A stretch of DNA of 64,000 nucleotides from Lolium rigidum (GCF_022539505.1 NC_061510.1:94194292-94258291), one strand, 5' to 3'; shown: positions 33,311 to 44,570, counted from the first letter of the stretch. A program made the numbers and translations. The notes: generated from the sequence alone by a model not told the origin.

Positions 33311-36300
33311 CGGAGCCTGGAAGAACGAGTTCTTGCCCAGCCCTGCTTTTGAGCCGACACGCCCGCGCCCAGCCTTCCTCCCCTCCGAACCGCCCCAAAT
33401 CAAACCCTACGTAGCGAGCAGCGGCGCAGCAATGGCTCCGGCCGGCACCGCCAACCTGGTGCTGAAGCCGGCGTGCGACGCCTGCGGCAAGGCGTCCGGC
33501 CTCTACGGCACGGCCTGCCGCCACGCCACCGTCTGCAGCTCCTGCGGCCAGGCCATGGCGCGCGCCCGCACGCCCTGCGCCGTCTGCGCCGCCCCCGTCA
33601 CCAACCTCATCCGGGTAACTACAGCCTGCCCCTCCCGCGACGGCCCCCTAGGTTTTTAGTTCCGTTGCTGCCGCCGCAGCCAGCGCGCGCGCTCGGCGGT
33701 TTTGGGTTTCGTTGCCCGCGACTGATTTGTTGTTCCGACGGCACACGCAGGAGTACAATGTGCGGGTGGATACCACCGCGGAGAAGGCCGTCTCGATAGG
33801 CAAGTTCACCACCGGCTTACCGCCCTTCTCGGAGAAGAAGATTGCGGGGAACCACTGGTCTCTTCGTAAGGATGGCCCCGAAGGACGTCGACAGCTTACT
33901 GCCAGTATGCGGGTACTGGTTCCAAATCATGGATGTGATCATCATTAACCTGATATGCTGTCGAAATTTTTGGTGCTAATCCAACACGCAATAAGGAAGC
34001 GCGCTGTGTCGAAATTTCTGCAATACTTGCTGTTGTGAGCAAACTTCCCCAATATAGCTGCAGTAGTTGGCGACCAACTGATCATATACATTAGAACTGA
34101 GCATATATATCGCACAAGTGGAGTTTATTTTGCTCATCTGATGGCAAACGTACCTGCAAGGAGAGCCTTCTGCCGTTGATTGTTACTTTACCCCTGATAA
34201 TTTTGCTACAATGCTCTGTTCGTGTAATCCTGTTAATCGTCCGTCCCAAATGTTCAACAAAGCAGGAGAAATACTACAGCAGAAAGCCATGGATATTGGA
34301 AGATGGAACAGGGGAACATAACATCGGTACCAAAGCCAACTCGAGGCATCACAGCCTGCTACCCCTACATATTATTTGCTGATGATGCACGGCAAGGAGT
34401 TCCATGCTGTTCCTGTTGGTTCCTGGTACTCAAAAGTTTGCTTCTCTCCTTATTTTTCCCCATTTCATATCAACAATAGTCACCACGAAAACGTAGATAC
34501 CTGCAATAGATAAGCTTCAAGAGGTACTTCCCTGCCAAGAGATTCGCTTGCAAGTTTCGAAAATCAGTATTAGTAATTATGTGCTTGAAGGCCTCAACAA
34601 AGTGATCTCTTAATTACAGTCTCTTTTGTCTTCTCAGGTATAACTTCAGTAAAATCGCACAATACAAACAGCTGACTTTGGAAGAAGCTGAAGAGAAGAT
34701 GAAAAGAAGGAGAAGCAGCACAACTGGGTATGGACCATGGATGATGAAGTTGGCTACACATGGACCTGGTGCCTTTGGTTACGATTTCAAGAACCTTGAT
34801 GAAGCAAATGACAAGGTCCAATCCAAGAAAGAAAATACGAACAAGGATGGGTATCACCCTGACAAAGGGGAGGAGGACGAATAAGCCAGAGCTCCAAGGA
34901 GAAATGCCCATGGGCTTTCTACGTAGGGCATGGATGATGAGGAGGAGGAAGATGAGATAGAAGACTTTGATTTTGATGCTGAAATTGAGATAGGTATGCT
35001 GATCAAATACTATCGATATCTGTTAACATTTGAGAATTCTTAAATATAGGACATGCTGATTATTATTGTTGGTATTCGAAAGAGCTGTTCGTTCATCCCA
35101 CAGCGGATTGTGACCAATTAGTTACCAGTGCACCCTGTTATCCGGAAACCAATTTCCAAGCTCCAAAAAATGTGAAAGTATTCATGAATATAAAAGTCGT
35201 GGTATATCATGTGCATGATACTTTAAAAAATGCTATAGAATTCGTGAAGTGCTTTTTGAACATGGAATGCAGTGTCAACAAGTTGCACATACTTTCCGTT
35301 CTCATTCCTAGTTAATCACGGCAAAGAAATATACTTGCTTATACATATGCACACTCCTCAATAGTCTTAGCTGGAACCTGCTCTTTATGAGGTGATGATT
35401 GGGAGCATGAAGAGGCCTTCAGGATGATGAGACTCCTTATGTTGACCCAGAGGTAATACCTGATTTATCTGATACTGAAAACCCTGCTCCACAAGAAATT
35501 AAGCAGGTAGAAAGAAGTGCACATGCTTGTGCTCACATTATCAGTTAATATGCTAGGCCTGCTGCAAAATGCTGCAAGTATACTTACTAAATCTACAGGT
35601 GGTGTTACCTTCATCAGAATTGTTGATAAATACATCTTTGATTGCAATGCTCTGCTCTGTAGGATGATGACGAGGATGAACAAGGAGTGGGTGGCCTGAG
35701 CAAGTCCGGTAAGGAACTTATAAAACTTCTCCGTCGTGCTGATGGACAAAGTGAATCTGATGACGATGACCAAGAAGACACTAATGTAGTGAACACCACT
35801 CCTCTTAAACTTGTGTATGATTTAAAGTTCATGAGTTGCAGGTGCACAAGAAGTTTCGTTGATTTGCTTTCATGTTTACTGTTATTCAGCAGGAAGATGA
35901 GTCGCCATCTCCAGTACTTGCTCCAAAACTGAAAGATGAATGCAAATGTGAACCACAGGAAAACAACCCTGCTAAACTAACAGCAACTGGACTTGCTATT
36001 TGCACTCCACATGCACCTAGCTCCAATCAGAAAAGGAGATCAGGGGGTGATGATTCAAAAACATCTAATAGCCCAGCGCTGAAGAAGCCAAAGAAAGAAC
36101 TTGTATGTCATAAAGTTAATATTTAATCATATAATTGTAACATTGCATGAAATTCATTTTCTGATCGTCCTAAATGTGCTACAGGAAACTAAGACATTGG
36201 GTGTCAAGGAGGAGCCACTCTCTTCATTGCAACCTATTTCAAAAGCATTTGCTTCAGCAGGAAGTGTGACCAACACATCTACAGTAACAGAGGAGGAAGT

Positions 36301-37640
36301 CAGGAGAGTACTTATTGCGACTGCTCCTGTGGCACTACAAGATTTTGCCTCAAGATTTAAGCCTAGAGTCAGAACTCCAGAGGTAAAGCATACTGGCTTT
36401 GTGATGCGTTTTGCTCTGAAATATTGTGTTCTTAATAACTGCATGGTCTTTTGCTTTTCATACTACTTCACACCTTGGATTCATCTTATTACCGACTTGT
36501 ATCTCTTTCAGTGCATGCACCCTGCCGTATGTGCCCTATGCATGCACATGATTTTGATGTCTTGTTTTGTTATCCATGTACTGCAGGACAAGCAACATTT
36601 TTTTAAAAATTGTGAAGAAATTTGCCAAACTGGATAAGACCAAAGGCATCAGTTACATTTGCCTTCGAGAGGCATTTGCTTCGGCAGGAAGTGACACTAA
36701 CACATCTACAATGACAGAGGAGGAAATCAGGAGAGTACTTATTGCGATTGCTCCTGTAGCACCGCGAGATTTTGTCTCCAGATTTAGGCCTAGACTCAGA
36801 ACTCCAGAGGTAAAGCATACTGGCTTCATACCTTGGATTCATCTTATTGCCGACTTGTATGTCTTTCAGTGCATCCGCCCTGCTGTATATTGTTATATCT
36901 GCCCTATGCATGCACAGGATTTTGATGTCTTGTTATCCATGTACTGCAGGAGAAGCAACATTTTACTGAAATTTTGAAGAAAATTGCCAAAGTGGATAGG
37001 ACCAAAGGCAGCAGTTACATTTGCCTTCGAGAGGAGTACAAATAAACAGACAGTTAACGTACCTGTATATGCCATTATATACCCTTCTAAACTTGAATGC
37101 ATTACTTGTGAAAACTGATGTAGAGTACGTCGGTGTAACTGGTTGCCTATTCGTTTCATGCCAGCTTCTAATAACCACAAAGGAGTTTCGTTCTGGACTG
37201 CTGGTTGATCTGGTCTTGAAAATTGAATTTTGACCATTCAAAGCTTATATATGATTCGTAACTACAATTTGATGACATTAACATTCCTTTATCACGAAGA
37301 TATAATGTTTGACAAATTGGTCAAGGACTCTTGAAGTTCTTTTAGATATGAATATGAAGCAACGGTTTATCACGGAAGATATATTGTTGGACTGTATATT
37401 TTTCGATCAGTCTTAAATGCATGATGATAAGAAAACATTTCTACACTAGTTCATGATTATGTCATTCTCCAGCATTATTACAAATTTTTTTTGAAGCAAG
37501 GAGTATTATTACAAATATGGATACATTATAGCCGTACATTATTTTTATACTGGATGGAGCGAGAGCCCTAGCGCCTAGCGGCCCAGCCCATAGACCAGAT
37601 GATGAATTGTGATGATAAACGCAAAGACGATATTACTAGG
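33311..37640 (+). repeat. Tandem segmental duplication, copy 2 (TFIIF alpha locus)
   Basis: Collinear with 27468-31540 in exons, introns and 3' flank, plus an internal duplication of the last two exons that lengthens it to about 4.3 kb. Confidence 0.9.
33432..37045 (+). pseudogene. TFIIF subunit alpha (RAP74), pseudogene copy 2
   Basis: Exon equivalents: 33432-33614, 33751-33912, 34266-34425, 34638-34993, 35392-35506, 35663-35785, 35890-36102, 36185-36382, 36587 to about 36672, about 36673-36809 and 36950-37045. Lesions relative to copy 1: a 5-nt insertion in exon 3 (about 34318-34326) leading to TGA TGA; TAA at 34882-34884 and TAG at 34924-34926 in exon 4; a 4-nt deletion in exon 5 (about 35423); a frameshift in the first terminal exon; and a partial tandem duplication in which the terminal exon runs straight into a second copy of the winged-helix exon (junction near 36672). 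Splice sites are mostly kept (acceptor of exon 5 changed from CAG to GAG). The first two exons remain open. The lesions are too many for sequencing error. Confidence 0.93.
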
Positions 37641-38105
37641 TATCGTTACGTAGAGACCGACCTTCCCAGAGGGAAGTCGGCTCACGTTCATTTGACACGT
37701 GGCATCTGCTGCGCGGTCCCGCGCCGCCGGCGCGTACAACGATTCCCTCCGTAGGTACAGCCACGAATGCCTCCCCGCGATGTACGTCTCGTGTACACGC
37801 ATGCACGAGAATCAAACAAAAACGAAATATGGCTGGCCCTTGTATGTATCGATCAGTACTTTCCCCGTACTTTCCCGTGTACTGGTTCAGTTCTACCAAC
37901 TATGCATGCATCTACTCCGATACTGCATCATTCCACTACCTTCGTCTTTTTTTGTACTCGCTTTCGTCCGGAGTCGAGCTCACTATCCGATCCCACTTAC
38001 GAACTTCACGCCTAGGAGCACTAAGAGTCTAGAAACAGTAGCTTAGTTTCCTTTCTTCCATGTGAATAGCTTACCAACGGAGAAACATGAAAGTACTACC
38101 CAAAG
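37641..38105. other. Intergenic, no recognised gene
   Basis: GC-balanced DNA with several short open frames and no family resemblance. Confidence 0.4.
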
Positions 38106-38345
38106 GTGAGATGGAAGTTTGAGAAGAGAGACCGCCTATTGTACACGTCTCCTTCTTTTCCTGACTCTAGTGAAGGTTTAGGCTTTCCTACCGAGGATCC
38201 TGGCAATGAAATATTCTTCTTGAAGGGGAAAGTGGGGGCTACTGAATCCAACTCAAGAAATCATGCTTTCCAGCAAAGCCCTGGACCTGCTGGAAATGTT
38301 CAATCAAGATTGGATTTGGTCGCGGATGATCCCTTATTTGAGTGA
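38106..38345 (+). CDS. Unrecognised open frame, possible 3' exon or gene fragment
   Basis: An 79-codon open frame without ATG (first codon GTG) ending TGA. It has ordinary, non-repetitive composition (RDRLLYTSPSFPDSSEGLGF, EDPGNEIFFLKGKVGATESN, VQSRLDLVADDPLFE). The balanced amino-acid use suggests it was once coding, perhaps the last exon of a gene. No family recognised and no upstream exon identified. Confidence 0.3.
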   Translation: MRWKFEKRDRLLYTSPSFPDSSEGLGFPTEDPGNEIFFLKGKVGATESNSRNHAFQQSPGPAGNVQSRLDLVADDPLFE

Positions 38346-38404
38346 TAAGTTCGAGTACCAATTTACTGTAGACAGGGAAAGAATCACCTGTTCAGTTCTA
38401 CCAA

Positions 38405-38810
38405 CGGGCAGGTACAGTCGTGCACACGAGTAAGTACAGTGGCGGACACGAACGAGTAAAGTACAGTCGCGCACACGGGTAGGTACAGTCGCGTACACGG
38501 GCAGGTATAGTCGCGCAGTGGCGCACACGAAGGAGTACAAGTACAATCGCGCACACGGGCAAGTACAGTCGCGCACACGAGTAAGTACAGTGGCGCACAC
38601 GAACTAGTACAAGTACAGTCGCGAACACGGGTAGGTACAGTCGCGTACATGGGTAGGTACAGTCGCACACACGAGTAAGTACAGTAGCGCACACGAGACA
38701 GGTATAGTCGCGGACACGAACGAGTACATGTACAGTCGTCCACATAAGACATGTACAGTCGCGCACACGAACGAGTACATATACAGTTGCTCACACGAGT
38801 AAAGGGAAAA
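38405..38810. repeat. GTACAGTCGCGCACACGNG minisatellite
   Basis: About 17-18 degenerate tandem units of about 22 bp (GTACAGTCGCGCACACGGG and AAGTACAGTGGCGCACACGA variants), with some units expanded by AACGAGTACAA. Three minus-strand frames stay open through it and encode Cys/Val/Tyr-rich repeats (RDCTCTSSCAPLY and similar). These reflect the repeat and not a gene. Confidence 0.92.
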
Positions 38811-38814
38811 ATGC

Positions 38815-39336
38815 ACCAAAAATATTCAAAACAGAAGTACTTATCGGTTCATGCACGGGTACAGTTAGATACACAACACGAATACAAACATAATAGTATA
38901 TGAAGTACGGAAAAAAAAAGTATCTTGAAACCTATCAACATGAGATCTAGTTTTAAAGATCTCGACGAGAGGATCTCAAAAGTGAAAATGGTTCGTCATT
39001 TGAACTTACCTCGAGATATTTCATTTTGAAAAAAACGAATCTATGAAAAAAAGGGAAAAACTGACGAACCTCAGCTCTTCTCTCTCCTCCTTCATCCCCA
39101 CCTTGCTTCCCTTTGCAACACGTGGCGAGCAGGGAGACTACTTCCCAGAGATTTTCTGGCACCACATCGCGCCACTTGTCGCATGCGGAGCAAGTTCTCT
39201 TCCCTTCGCGAAGGTCGGCCTTTTTTTTAACGATTTTGGATATTACTGCATGTAACCTTTTTATTTTGAGGGTAATGCATGTAACCCTGTTCATAAGCAC
39301 GGACAGATTGACTCTTATATTTTTGTACCCTGCTTT
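38815..39336. other. Intergenic; holds the inverted third copy of a 110-bp motif
   Basis: 38905-39030 is the reverse complement of the motif seen twice at 26.0-26.4 kb. Otherwise nothing recognised. Confidence 0.5.
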
Positions 39337-39846
39337 CAGTGGCGGAGCTTGAAAGAAATAGTTGAGCGGGCCAACTAAAAGAGATCACATTTTTTTACTA
39401 CCTAAGAATTTTGGGGGAAAATAGTGTGAAAACTATCAAATAGCTAAGAATTTGGATAAATAAATAAAATTATACGTATAACCAACATACATGATATTTT
39501 AAACTGACTAATAAATTTTCTTAGATGGAACTGGCTAATAAGGAAGCTGCCTAGCTAGCAACGACATTTATCTGAGAAAAATCAACAAAGACCCAGTATT
39601 TCAGAAAGAAAATCCAAGAAACAGTTGGAGCAACGTATTGTGTCAAGCTATTTTTTATTGGGCTTTTCTATTGCTCTTTCTTCCTGCTCACAAGAGCTGT
39701 TGGTGGTCGCTGCGAGGCTTCTAGCCTGCTTCATCCCTAGCTGGCTTTGCCGGTCGATTGGGCCACCGATACTCTGTATACATAATTTTTACATAAACCC
39801 TGGGCGGGCCACTGCCAAGTTCGGCCCCTAAGTAGCTCCGCCAGTG
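39337..39846. mobile_element. TIR element with CAGTGGCGGAGCT ends (510 bp)
   Basis: Left end CAGTGGCGGAGCTTG; right end (complement) CACTGGCGGAGCTACTT. Possible imperfect 9-bp TSD, CCCTGCTTT / CCTGCCTTT. These ends recur in plant hAT- or Mutator-type non-autonomous elements. No coding capacity. Superfamily uncertain. Confidence 0.6.
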
Positions 39847-40295
39847 CCTGCCTTTGTCTGCACTTGTCCTGGATGATTTGAATCAGGGAAATCAATATCC
39901 AACGACAGGGAGCCCAATAGCGCCCCCAATAGCAATTTGGAGGCCTGGCGGCAAAATTTGGCTCATACCGGGGCACCCAATAAAGCGATGGCGCTGTTTC
40001 GAGTCCAATAAAATCGCCGGCAACCCTGTGTTGGTCCCTTCGCGCGGGGTGCCGAATGGGCGCGCCGGCGCCTCGCGCCATGTAGGAAACCGCCCACGGG
40101 CCCGCCCATTAGTGAGGCATGGCACCGACTGCGTTTTTAAAGATGCGTAATGACGATTGCACCGGAAACTGAGGCAGCGAGGAGGCCAGACGCCTTACGA
40201 ATGCCCACTCGGCGGCGGCCCAACTCCCCGCGTGGCATATGCGGGCCGGTGCATCTACTTTAAACCCCCCCTCGACACCACCATCTCTACCCAAC
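39847..40295. other. GC-rich 5' flank of the next gene module
   Basis: No gene of its own. It probably belongs to the same mobile module as the frame at 40404. Confidence 0.4.
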
Positions 40296-40370
40296 CCTAG
40301 CCACCGCCGTCTCCGCCCAACCCTAGCCACCGCCGTCTCCGCCCAACCCTAGCCACTGCCGCTCGAATCC
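40296..40370. repeat. Three tandem 26-bp units in the 5' leader
   Basis: CCCAACCCTAGCCACCGCC with GTCTCCG linkers is repeated three times just before the ATG at 40404. CGCTCGAATCCAT is also present twice. Confidence 0.85.
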
Positions 40371-40403
40371 ATTACCGGCAGAACAAACACACCGCTCGAA
40401 TCC

Positions 40404-41263
40404 ATGGTGCACAACTACGAGGCCGGCGGAAGCGACGCTGGTGGCGAGCGCTCCCACCAGTTCACACTCGATGAGGCACTGCTCTACTGGCACCACATCC
40501 CGGTGCCGATGGAGTACCGCCTGCCGCACGGCTGGCAACTGTCCACTGGCGGCTACACGGTGCCGCTGGCTCCTCCGGATGGACCATAGTTGTGCTCGCT
40601 CATCGAGGAGTGGAGAGCGTAGATGATGCCAGAGCAGCGACGCTCCCGGAGTGGGCACCGACGAGCCCAGAGTGGCGCCGCATGTTCCAGCAGGAGTGCG
40701 ACGTCGAGGTCGCCAGGTCCGCTAGCCCTGACACCGGGCGGTTCAACCGCACAGGCCGCCGGAGCTGGTAGTTCGGTCACGACGTCCACAGAACGCTCAC
40801 GTCGTACGGCTACCGCCAGCAGAGGCACGACAACCTACCTCGCTGGCCGCTGTACTTCCCGCAAGCGCAGCGCATGGCGGCACCGCCTGCGCGCGCACCG
40901 ACACGGGCACGCGGGCGCCTCGAACTACGCCGCCCCAAGGAGGAAGACATGCACCCGCCGTCGCCGTCAGCGAAAAAGTGGTGGGAAATGGAGCTATAGG
41001 CGTAGGTACCATGGCCCCGACGACCTGGAGGACGCGCTGGGTAGCACAAGCTCGTTAGATGCTCCATCGACTAGGACTACCGGCAGGTGCGGGAGGCGAA
41101 GCTCTGGTCCGCCAAGGACTCCGGCAACTTCGCTTACCTCGCCGCAGCAACTCCTTCTCCACCACCGGCACCAAAAGAGGGGGATGACTAGGAGTTCTCT
41201 GACGATGACAGCGGTGGCGACAGTGCAGAAAGCGGCGACAACAACGCCTTCAGCTGCCGGTAG
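40404..41263 (+). pseudogene. Single-exon grass-specific ORF family member, broken
   Basis: It starts ATG (MVHNYEAGGSDAGGERSHQF) and continues LDEALLYWHHIPVPMEYRLP and GWQLSTGGYTVPLAPPDGP, then a stop. Beyond this, in other frames, PEWRRMFQQECDVEVARS, RPKEEDMHPPSPSAKKWWEM, VREAKLWSAKDSGNFAYLAA and a final EFSDDDSGGDSAESGDNN follow. This is a plant-type protein with conserved W/Y/P motifs and an acidic tail, found by recollection as a many-copy grass hypothetical family; no function known. At least five TAG codons interrupt it, several of which look like Trp or Glu changed to stop (SW*FGHD, DD*EFSDDD). It ends in the GGAGATGCTC-type terminus at about 41790. Confidence 0.55.
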
Positions 41264-41416
41264 TTCAATTTTTGTATTCGCCGAAATATGCCGTCATTTG
41301 TTTTTTCGAATTTCACTTCTGTTAGGGTCTCTATTTGAGGTGCGCCGGTGTAGGAAACCTTCCCTAAATAGAGGAAGGCGTGCCTGCGGCCCCGGTAGGG
41401 AACTGCCGGTGCCTAC

Positions 41417-41758
41417 TGTTGTGAAGTGTATATGTGGATTGCCTAGCTCCTTCCATCAGTTCGGACATTTGGTTCAAGTGGCTAGTGCATGAAGCTGAAC
41501 ATGGTATCAGAGCCCAGGTCTCAAGTTCAAATCCTGTCTTTCACATGGTTTTCACAATTAAGCCAAAAAATTGTTGTTGCTCCCCTCTTTAGCCACCGCT
41601 GTTTCGGTGTGCTCTTCTTCTTTCACGTGTTGACTTTCTCTTCTCCCGTCACACGCGAGTGGGGGTGTTGTGAAGTGTATAAGTGTATATGTGGATTGCC
41701 TAGCTCTTTCCATCAGTTCGGACTTTTGGTTCAAGTGGCTAGTGCATGAAGCTTAACA
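41417..41758 (+). mobile_element. Complete TRIM/SMART-like miniature LTR retrotransposon (342 bp)
   Basis: The direct terminal repeats are 41417-41501 (85 bp) and 41666-41758 (93 bp), both starting TGTTGTGAAGTGTAT and ending AACA. The 5-bp TSD CCTAC lies at 41412-41416 and 41759-41763. The primer-binding site TGGTATCAGAGC (initiator Met tRNA) follows the first repeat directly, and a purine tract GAGTGGGGG precedes the second. There is no coding sequence. Size, PBS and LTR length match the TRIM/SMART class of grasses. It is inserted near the right end of the gene module at 40.4 kb. The right repeat has gained 8 bp (GTGTATAA). Confidence 0.95.
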
Positions 41759-41774
41759 CCTACATGGGGCCGTC

Positions 41775-41792
41775 GGTGGAGATGCTCTTAGC
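41775..41792. repeat. Right terminus of the 40.4 kb gene module
   Basis: GTCGGTGGAGATGCTC followed by TTA, the same terminus as the B3 element end at 33239 (GTCAGTGGAGATGCTC then TTA). The left terminus was not found; the TIR element at 39.3 kb may have removed it. Confidence 0.6.
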
Positions 41793-41794
41793 CA

Positions 41795-42736
41795 ACAACT
41801 CGGTTGGCATTGAAAATTTGTAATATGGAAATCAGCACATCAAATTCTGAATTCAACTCCATTCTGCTGCTGTGATTTTCCACATAGAAACAAAGAAATA
41901 ATACGTGGGCAAAATAAATGAATTCAGCCACATAAATACTGTTTACACCACAAAATAACTTCCTAGACTGTTCACTCTCTTGACTCTCGAGTCTCGACTC
42001 TCGAGCATGGTTGACCACTTGACCTAGAAGCACCCAATTCTGAAAATCCTACTTGCATCAAAGCATAATAAGATATATATAGTATCTATAAAGTTTATCC
42101 CCACTAAATACATTTAATGTTTGCAAGCTGAAGTTTGGTGCAACCACATCACCTCGATTGTTCTCATCCATCGGATTTCAAATGTGTGGTCCCTGTTAGC
42201 CTCTATTGCTAATAGATGCAACCCACGCTATCTCCTTTGTGTTAAGACCACGTCATCTCTATATTAGCAGACAATTTGCTCAAGCCGGTGTGTATTCAGT
42301 AACCAACCCACTCAAGATTTACTTAACCACGCGTCGAGGTTCCCTTCATATTCATCCCATCTACTTAACCGAGATCAGGGCCGAGCATCATCTGCTGCGC
42401 TAGATCTTTTTCCCATTCCACGCTCTCCTCCAGCACCTATATGCGTCTGCGCACACTCCCTGTCCCACGGGTGAGTGTGGTCTACCAGCTAGCATATGAG
42501 GGCGCTGATCGTCAGAAGGATTGCTATGGCCGTGTATAGCGGCTAAGCAAGTTCCGTGGCCTTCACCCAGTCTTGGTGTTGTTGCCGCCGTACGCCAGCC
42601 TGAACCCATGCAGGAGCAGAGGAGCTGCGACATGAAGCCCAGGTGGTGACAGCCTCAAGATCCAAGGGAGAAGAATACATGCCAAAGGGAGAAGGTGAAG
42701 GCACAGCAACTGAGATGAATATAACTCCATGAACCA
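41795..42736. other. Intergenic, no recognised gene
   Basis: The part near 41800-41830 (TTGAAAATTTGTAATATGGAA) resembles the repeat at 48.33 kb. The 42.2-42.7 kb part is GC-balanced with short open frames and no recognised family. Confidence 0.4.
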
Positions 42737-42753
42737 GTGTCGCGGCGACTATC

Positions 42754-43421
42754 TTTTTTTTTTGCGAAAAGGATCAGAATGCATTTATCCAAGATTCATA
42801 CAGAAAAGCCCAGAAACAAAGAGAAATACAAAAGAGGTCCTTCTAGGCTTCCGCTTCGTCTCCGTGAGGCAACACGCTACGCCGGCATGGCCTCCCGCCA
42901 CTCCTCCATGAAACCTTGGACTGGGAGGAGACCCCAGGCGGTCGGGGGGTCGACGCTCCTCGGCACCAGGGTGCCTCCATCTTGCACCGCAGACGACGAG
43001 GCGATCTTGGACAAGCACAACCAAACCTTCGAGATCTACACGAACCGGCACCACCGTCCCACGGCCACCGGCGAGGGGAGAAGTCACCCGAGAGCTCCTC
43101 CGAGCGTCGAGCGAGAAGAGGGCAGCAGATCCGCGACGAAGCTCCTCGGGAGCCGCACCATCGGAGGAGGAGACCACCGCCGTCAAAAGAAGCCACTCCG
43201 GCACCGCCACAACCTCCACAGCGCCGCCGGCTAGCCACCAACTACTACCTACGCTATATACACGCCGAGATCCGTCGATTCCCCATCCTCCCGCCGCCGG
43301 AGCGACTGCCGGAGGGTGAGAAATCGAGCGGATCTGCGACGATAAGGTGGGAGCAGGAGGGGGGTTCACAAATCGCCTTCCTTACTGTAGACGGGAGGAA
43401 GGAGACGGTCCAGGCTCGTCT
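42754..43421 (-). mobile_element. Non-autonomous LINE-type retroposon with 17-bp TSD
   Basis: A 668-bp insert with perfect TSD GTGTCGCGGCGACTATC (42737-42753 and 43422-43438). Its tail is the T-run at 42754-42762, so it lies on the minus strand. GC-rich interior open frames are retroelement leader sequence and not genes. Confidence 0.92.
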
Positions 43422-43439
43422 GTGTCGCGGCGACTATCA

Positions 43440-43975
43440 ATCTGGTGAGAGGTCCGATCCCTCGGCCCCTGTCATTTGCTTAACTTGCATCAATCTCCCC
43501 ATCCTCTGCGATTTTAGTAAAAGAAAAAGATAGTCTGTCAATGAATCGTGACTAAAAGTGCTAGATTGGGAGTGTCGCAACACATAGCTGCATGATCAGA
43601 ACATTATTTATTTATTTTTATTCCATATGGAATGCCAACATAAAGTTTGCCAAAATGGCAGGCTAGCTTACTTTCCCAAGAACAGCCAATAAGTAGCATG
43701 CTTCTGAAAATAGATTGTAATAGTTTCTCTAATCGCGGTTGTTATTTCCCATTTGCAGATTAGTGGGGAAAAGTTTGAAACGCGAAAATAGTAACGTGAT
43801 GTGATTCATTAAAAAGTTGTGGAATGAAGGTGACAAGAAGCAGATCAAATCAAGAGCTTTGAGTATCCGACTTTTGCCTTCCTCACGTTCTGTTCTGTAA
43901 AAAAAATACTACGGATATATGTTACTCGGAAAAGGTTAGGCAAAATGTATGCCACAGATAGTTTTCCAATCATAC
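43440..43975. other. Intergenic, no gene
   Basis: AT-rich DNA up to the plastid-derived segment. Confidence 0.4.
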
Positions 43976-44044
43976 TTGATAGCTCCGGTCTTGAAAACCG
44001 GTATAGTTCTAGGAACTATCCAGGGTTCGAATCCCTCTCTCTCC
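43976..44044 (+). tRNA. trnS-UGA: Plastid-derived tRNA-Ser(UGA) fragment (nuclear copy, 5'-truncated)
   Basis: Contains AGCTCCGGTCTTGAAAACCG (anticodon TGA at 43992-43994), the long variable arm TATAGTTCTAGGAACTATC, the T-arm GGGTTCGAATCCC and the 3' acceptor strand CTCTCTCC. This is the plastid serine tRNA. The 5' acceptor strand and most of the D arm are missing, so it cannot fold into a whole tRNA, and one change (CCAGGG for CGAGGG) is visible. It marks DNA transferred from the chloroplast. Confidence 0.88.
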
Positions 44045-44570
44045 TTTTGCTTATTGAATATGCTTGTTTTTTGAATTTTTTATCTTTATTCTGTCCCTTA
44101 TCTTTCTTTCATAAAAAGGAATGAATGGCTCGGCTAGATGGAATAACCGAGCCAGAACAGAAAAAAATAAAACATTAGAAGAAAACGACAGCTCCAAGAA
44201 TTTCTTTGTTCTCAACGCCCCCTACTTAGAAGAATTAGCCACTTCAACGATCTTCGATGGTTATAGGGGTATCCAAAGTACAAACCTGATGGTTGTTTGT
44301 TATCCCAACCATTCTTCCCAGCCCCGATACCGATCAGGAAAGGGCTAATTTCTAACAAAGTTTTTCTCTTGTTGATTCCTTTCCTATTTCTAGGTGTAGT
44401 GCTTTTATCCCCTATGCTGCCTATCTGGTACTAATAGAGTAGAATGGGCCTGGCCTCTAATCTATAACCTATCCTGTAGGTGTAACCTTTCGCTCAATAC
44501 TAAAATCCATAATTGAAGCATCTGAGGCCCATTCTATAATCATGTGAATCACTTCAAATAGATAACCGCT
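44045..44570 (+). other. Probable continuation of the plastid-derived insertion
   Basis: The sequence downstream of the tRNA has plastid-like composition and a 75-codon open frame (44121-44348). A further short hydrophobic stretch (LLIPFLFLGVVLLSPMLPIW) lies at about 44373-44434. I could not assign a plastid gene. The right border is uncertain. Confidence 0.5.

Noticed and set aside
38106..38345. Complete small gene
   Set aside because: No ATG at the 5' end of the frame and no recognised family; kept as a possible fragment.
42785..43533. Frames of 165-205 codons on both strands
   Set aside because: Mostly inside the retroposon with the 17-bp TSD; GC-driven shadows without recognised motif.
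43976..44044. Functional nuclear tRNA-Ser gene
   Set aside because: The 5' acceptor strand is missing, so it cannot make a tRNA; it is a plastid fragment.
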